Origin: Pogonophryne albipinna
Lineage: Eukaryota > Chordata > Actinopteri > Perciformes > Artedidraconidae
Length of the DNA: 64,000 nucleotides
NCBI GenBank assembly: GCA_028583405.1
Contig: CM053259.1
Location: forward strand, 21,491,951 to 21,555,950
Direction of reading: 5' to 3'
In this document: positions 59,256-64,000 of the stretch, piece after piece
How the letters are laid out: each line of letters begins with the position of its first letter
Position numbering within the stretch: position 1 is the first letter of the stretch
The notes under the pieces: generated by a model
The model's database searches: none
Told to the model about the DNA's origin: nothing
The model's input: the letters and a program-made list of their open reading frames with translations, nothing else
Position numbers and translations under genes: made by a program

Positions 59256-61540
59256 CTCTCTTGTCTTTTTTGTGTTTTATTAAAGTGGATAAATCAATGC
59301 ACCTGTGATTTTTCATTCTGCTGTTTGTGTCTAGTCAGCTTTAAATAATACATGAGGTAGGTAATAATAATAATGCATTTGATTTATATAGCGCTTTTCA
59401 CAACTCAAAGACGCTACATCAAGAAGGTAGACTTATCCTCCCTTTTCCAGCCGTTATGCTAAGCTAACAGATTGCTCACTGTAGCTGGTATCAATCTTCT
59501 GATCTCACTACTTTGCATTTTGCAAAAAGTTATTTTTCTACTTTGAAGTACAGTGCACATACCAGACAACCAGAGAGAACCTTGAAACCAACCTGTACCT
59601 GTCCTGAAAAATAAAACATGGTTCAAGATTTATTGGAAGCACATTTGCATAATTTAATAATCATAATTCTACCAAATAGGTTCTGCACAGACACTTAAGG
59701 TATACTGATTGTTGTATTCAGTTGTCAGGTGCTTTATTTTATTAACCCAATTAATCATAACTGTCAACCATTTTGTTCCTAGTGACTTCATATCATTGTC
59801 TGTTTTTGTTTTATAAAATATTTCCAGATCACATTAATTTCATTTCTAATTAGTTAGACTTTTGCTATGAAGGCTGTTTTTTTAAGGAACTTATTCTCTG
59901 TAGTTGGTATTAGTCTGGTTAATAAATATCTATGCGTAGTAATTGAGATCAATATAAATGGAAATTATATTGATTTGAATTGACATTTGTTTTTGGCTAA
60001 TAGATACGGAAACAATACCAGACCCACTTTACTTGATTGTATGCTAATTTCCTAACAAATGCACCATTCATTAAAGTACCAAAACCAATTAACATGCAGT
60101 GAACCTGGGAGCTTTTGAGGCTCTAGGGGTCAAAGTAATCCATCGTTGTTCATTAATATAATTACGACCTGACAATGGTGTACCAACCTCACTCAATGTC
60201 AGCTGGGACAGGCTGTGGCCTCCTGCGACTTTGCTGGGTGAATGTATTAAAGGACTTTATATAACACAATACATAATAAATCACAAGAATAGTATGCTTT
60301 AGGAAGCCCTCGCTACTCATACTGTGACAAAAAGCAATTCTATGAAATCATAAAGATTGTGGCTATGGTTGAGAACAATATTGTAATAATGCCTTGTTTG
60401 CATTTGTATTACCTCTAAATGCACCTGATTTGTTGGGTAGCTTCCAGAAGAGCTGCTAAAGTAAGCTTTACTTGGAGGTTTCTACACAACTAATCCAGAT
60501 TCAACTGGAGTAATGTTCAATTAAATTCCCATTATTCATTAGTACTTCCCACATCCACTAAATAAAGCTGCAGTTTGTCAAATGTCTAACTTGATTAACA
60601 TGACTTCCCAAATTGTAAATAAACACCTTTTTCTTTTATAAAACCATTGGTTGTATGTCATCTTTCATAAATATGTGCCTATTATCTGTCTCTGATATTT
60701 CTGCTTCCACTTTAATGCATTTTGTGGTGCTCACATCAAGTATCATTGTTCAGAAACAGCAACACATCTATTCCTAATTCCCAATCCTCTTCTCCAATCC
60801 AGAGAACAGAAAGTATCAACATTACAATTTCTCTAACTGCAGTTTGTGTGAAAAATGTTCTCAGTGTGGGTTGGATTAAAGAACGAAGCAACCAGGGCAT
60901 TGTTACTGGAAAGACACACTACTGTTGAATTATTTAAAAGTGCATTTCCAATGCTGTGAGCATTACAAATGACATTCCATTTGTCTCCACTTGCTGGGCT
61001 GGAGGAATAAATCTCAGAGACAGATATCTCAAGATTTTGGGAAAAACAATTGTGAATGAAAACATTTTGTAATTTGGGTGAGCTGAACCTTTTCTTTTGG
61101 TCTTGGCTGTGACTAAACCCCCCCTGGTGCTGGATTGAACTTGAGGCCGAGGATTTGCTCGTCACTCAGGACTCAGCAGTGGCTGCTCTGAATGAGAATA
61201 TATTTTAGTAACACACATTCAAGAGAACTCGCATGCAGACACAAAGTCTCCCTCTGGTGTTCTCACACACCAGCATTAGCCTGGCCTTCATACAATTTCT
61301 GACCTCGTAACTTTACACGCAACCCATATGACTCAACGCTACATCTGACCGAATTCTGTATATATTTATATGTGTGATGGCAGCCTCTTAACAAGCTATT
61401 TACACTTGCTGAACTCTGTGAACCATCATGGAAGAAACACCCAGAGATGTTGCTAATGTAAGTCATTGCATACAAATGTACTTATAAAGTGATTAAATAA
61501 ACTGTCCTGGGTAATTTGCAAGCACGCAGGAAAGGAAATT
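59256..61540. other. intergenic, repeat fragments only
   Basis: 59362-59420 (GATTTATATAGCGCTTTTCA) and 60185-60260 resemble common fish repeats. Nothing else was recognised. Confidence 0.5.
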
Positions 61541-61869
61541 AATCTAAATGGGCTTTCAGTTTAAATTCTTTGCATCAAACCAGATGAAACCAAGGTCACC
61601 TGATGTGGAGGAGGGAGTGCGCAGATGGCCTTTCCCTGGATCCAGAGGAGACAACAAGCTGTCCTGGCCTTGGCTATGGTGGGCTGCTTATATGGAAATG
61701 TGCCTTTCACAGAGCATGAGGGGGGTTTTATGGGATCTCTTCTCTGTTTGGGAGGAGTAGAGCAGAGGAGGCTGAACAGGGGAGTTGGGGTAGTAAGAGC
61801 CTGGGGTCCAGGCAGTACCCCATCTGGTGGGTAACAGTGGAACAACTGAAACTAGAAAACTTGATTTAA

Positions 61870-62080
61870 ACTGATTTTATCCTGATTTTAACCTGATTTT
61901 ATCCTGATTTTAACCTGAATGTATCCTGATTTTAACCTGAATGTATCCTGAATTTAACCTGATTTTATCCTGATTTTAACCTGAATGTATCCTGATTTTA
62001 ACCTGAATGTATCCTGAATTTAACCTGAATTTATCCTGATTTTAACCTGAATTTATCCTGAATTTAACCTGAATTTATCC
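61870..62080. repeat. 11-bp tandem repeat
   Basis: About 19 copies of CCTGATTTTAA / CCTGAATGTAT / CCTGATTTTAT, exactly 11 bp per unit, with a tendency to alternate in 22-bp pairs. Confidence 0.95.
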
Positions 62081-62755
62081 CAGCATCTTTAACTGACATG
62101 CAAATGTTTGATTGACATCCTTCCAATATAATAATAGAAAGTGACATGATATATGAGCACTTTATTTTACAAAGACCTTGGCCCACTTTAAGCCTTTGTG
62201 AAATACAGTAAAATTACCAGCATTTTGAAACTTTAGTTGAACTGTTCTATACTCATAGACATCTGAAATTATAAAAAACTCATTTTTAGTAACGCCAACA
62301 AAGGCAACAAATGGCCAAATGTCCCTTTCAAAAGTTATAATGTACAGGTATAAGGAAGCATAAAATGGAAATGCTTTCCATTTGTAAATGCAATACTTGA
62401 GTAAACATACCTAGTTGATCCCAATGATTGTGATACAAACATAATATACCTTAAATCAACACACTGTAAGCCTATACATTAGATAGAATACATATATATA
62501 TTTTGTTGACAACTAACACACCAAGGGAAAGAGAATTAGCTAAGAAAGATATTAACCTTTTAAAGCTTGGAAGTGTTTAATGTTTTAAGAGTTTTTGTTG
62601 CTTTGCCAACATTAAACTCAAGATAAAATGTAGGCACCTTGTTTAACATATAAATCAACTCAGTAAACTTGTTAATGTTGATTCATAAACAACAATATAT
62701 TGTTTTAGGAAACCAGCCCATTTATATTCACTGAATGAGATCAATAAAGTTTTCT
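62081..62755. other. intergenic, nothing recognised
   Basis: AT-rich sequence with no gene or repeat family recognised. Confidence 0.6.
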
Positions 62756-62955
62756 TTGATGATGTCACTTAAGGGTACACCTGATCGCGTGTGTTACCGG
62801 TCCTGGTTACTGATTGGCTGGATCAGTTTCACCTTCACGCGATACTTCTCCATCACACTGCTGAAGGTAATCAATCAATCAACCTTATTAGCCTGCAGTG
62901 CTGGAGCAATTCACCTCGTAACCCTGCTTAATTGATTATTAGTTTAGACTTCAAC

Positions 62956-62989
62956 ATGGAGGAACACTGTGATTTAGCGGAAGATTTAG
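62956..62989 (+). CDS. weak candidate first coding exon of a downstream gene
   Basis: ATG in good context (AACATGG) reads MEEHCDLAEDL, then a strong donor GTAAGG at 62990, giving an 11-codon exon ending in phase 1. An inverted CCAAT box (GATTGGCTGG, about 62811) lies upstream. The product is not recognised, and no continuing exon was found within the remaining 1 kb. It could be a chance ATG. Confidence 0.25.
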
Positions 62990-63446
62990 GTAAGGACGAC
63001 TAGGATGACATTTAATTGTTTTATTGGTTTATTGGTTCGCTTTTCACTCGTCGACCATTTCCTAGCTCAACTTTTGTGTCATTTTGTAAACTTTGAAAGA
63101 CTTTGCGGGTGTATTTAAAGCTCTTTATCTTTCCTGTGAGGCTCAGCTTCCAGAGCTGCACAGCTCCACAGAGACACTTTAAGATTTTAAAACTCAGCTA
63201 TTAACATTCGTGACCCGGTGTTTGTACATGGGGACAGCGGGTTAGCTAGTTCAGCTGCAGCTAGCTGTTCAGAGTTAATTAGCGGTCAGGTGAGGTGGCA
63301 CGAGACGCTGCACACCTGGGACACTAATTAAGTCACTGCAGCTCCTCGCGGGATGACGTTTATCAGGTTTTTTTTCTGCAGGCCTCATGACTCATGAAAT
63401 AGGAAAGTAAGAGCTCCAACCATTTCAAGTTAGTTCTTACTCTGTG

Positions 63447-63845
63447 CAGGGGTGCCCAAACTAGGATTGGCTATATCACACAGTAGTATTCATGTGTTAA
63501 TAAGCCCACTTTTCAAATAAATTCAGTCAATGAAAGTTGGAAACATTTTCTAACAAATCTAAGTTGATAAGAAAAAAGCCCAATAACTTATTTACATAAC
63601 AAGTTTGACGTATAGGCCTACGCTTCCTGTTTCCCCTTATTATAATCAATCTGAGGCTTCTGTTTTAAGGAATGAGCTAACCACTTTTTGTAATAATGTA
63701 AATGGAGAGCATCATTTACCTACATTTGATTGATTTTGCTAACTTATAATTGAACTTATGAGGCAATCTACCTCACTGAGTGGCCCAGCCCTTCGTATAT
63801 TTTGCTGTAGGCTATGGTCCTCGGTGAAAACAGTTTGGACCCCTG
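63447..63845. mobile_element. hAT-like MITE
   Basis: Ends CAGGGGTGCCCAAACTAG and CAGTTTGGACCCCTG are inverted with few mismatches. The target duplication is not clear. It contains no transposase frame. Confidence 0.65.
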
Positions 63846-64000
63846 CTGTAGAGACTATGACTATTTTTTATAATATAATATTTTAAATTAAATATTGTTT
63901 TGAGATTAAATAATAATAAACTCTAGGAGCCTATTAGCTTATATAAAGTAGTACACAAATAATATATAGGCCTACTTATATGTTATCTTACATTTTCTTT

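Overview
The window is vertebrate genomic DNA and almost certainly from a ray-finned (teleost) fish. It carries two tandem plus-strand genes whose spliced proteins can be read exon by exon: the 3' part of pumilio-1 (pum1; 20 coding exons, 52-15758, 3'UTR to about 17450) and a complete syndecan-3 (sdc3; 5 coding exons, 23974-56550, 3'UTR to about 59255). PUM1 and SDC3 are also neighbours in the same orientation in tetrapods, so this is an ancestral linkage. Teleost origin is inferred from the compact pum1 introns, the many short hAT-like transposons, repeat families I associate with fish, and long perfect (GT)n/(CA)n arrays.

Layout: 1-17450 pum1. The window opens inside an intron, so the promoter and roughly the first 120 residues lie to the left. 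All eight Puf repeats are intact. 17450-23000 is intergenic; its main occupant is a composite transposon (20075-22819) with long inverted arms that has itself been invaded by two hAT-like elements, one of them invaded again. About 23040-23973 is the sdc3 promoter/5'UTR, with a (GA)n tract and a strong upstream ORF. 24028-48104 is a 24-kb sdc3 intron full of dinucleotide arrays, otherwise without a recognisable gene. 48105-56550 holds the remaining sdc3 exons. 59256-64000 is intergenic, with a weak candidate first exon of another gene at 62956-62989.

Pum1 is a cytoplasmic, sequence-specific RNA-binding repressor of mRNAs carrying UGUANAUA. Syndecan-3 is a neural heparan-sulphate proteoglycan of the plasma membrane. 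Nothing in the sequence links their functions.

The most unusual observations are in sdc3. (1) A 54-nt in-frame exon candidate (53900-53953) with consensus-like splice sites lies between exons 4 and 5 and encodes a diverged copy of the transmembrane segment start. (2) The ectodomain contains about 90 residues of nearly uninterrupted Arg/Glu/Lys sequence, predicted to form a single alpha-helix. (3) A 309-bp (TG)n tract ends 67 nt before the acceptor of the exon encoding that ectodomain. In pum1, a hAT-like insertion ends 18 nt from a splice acceptor and appears to supply its branch point.
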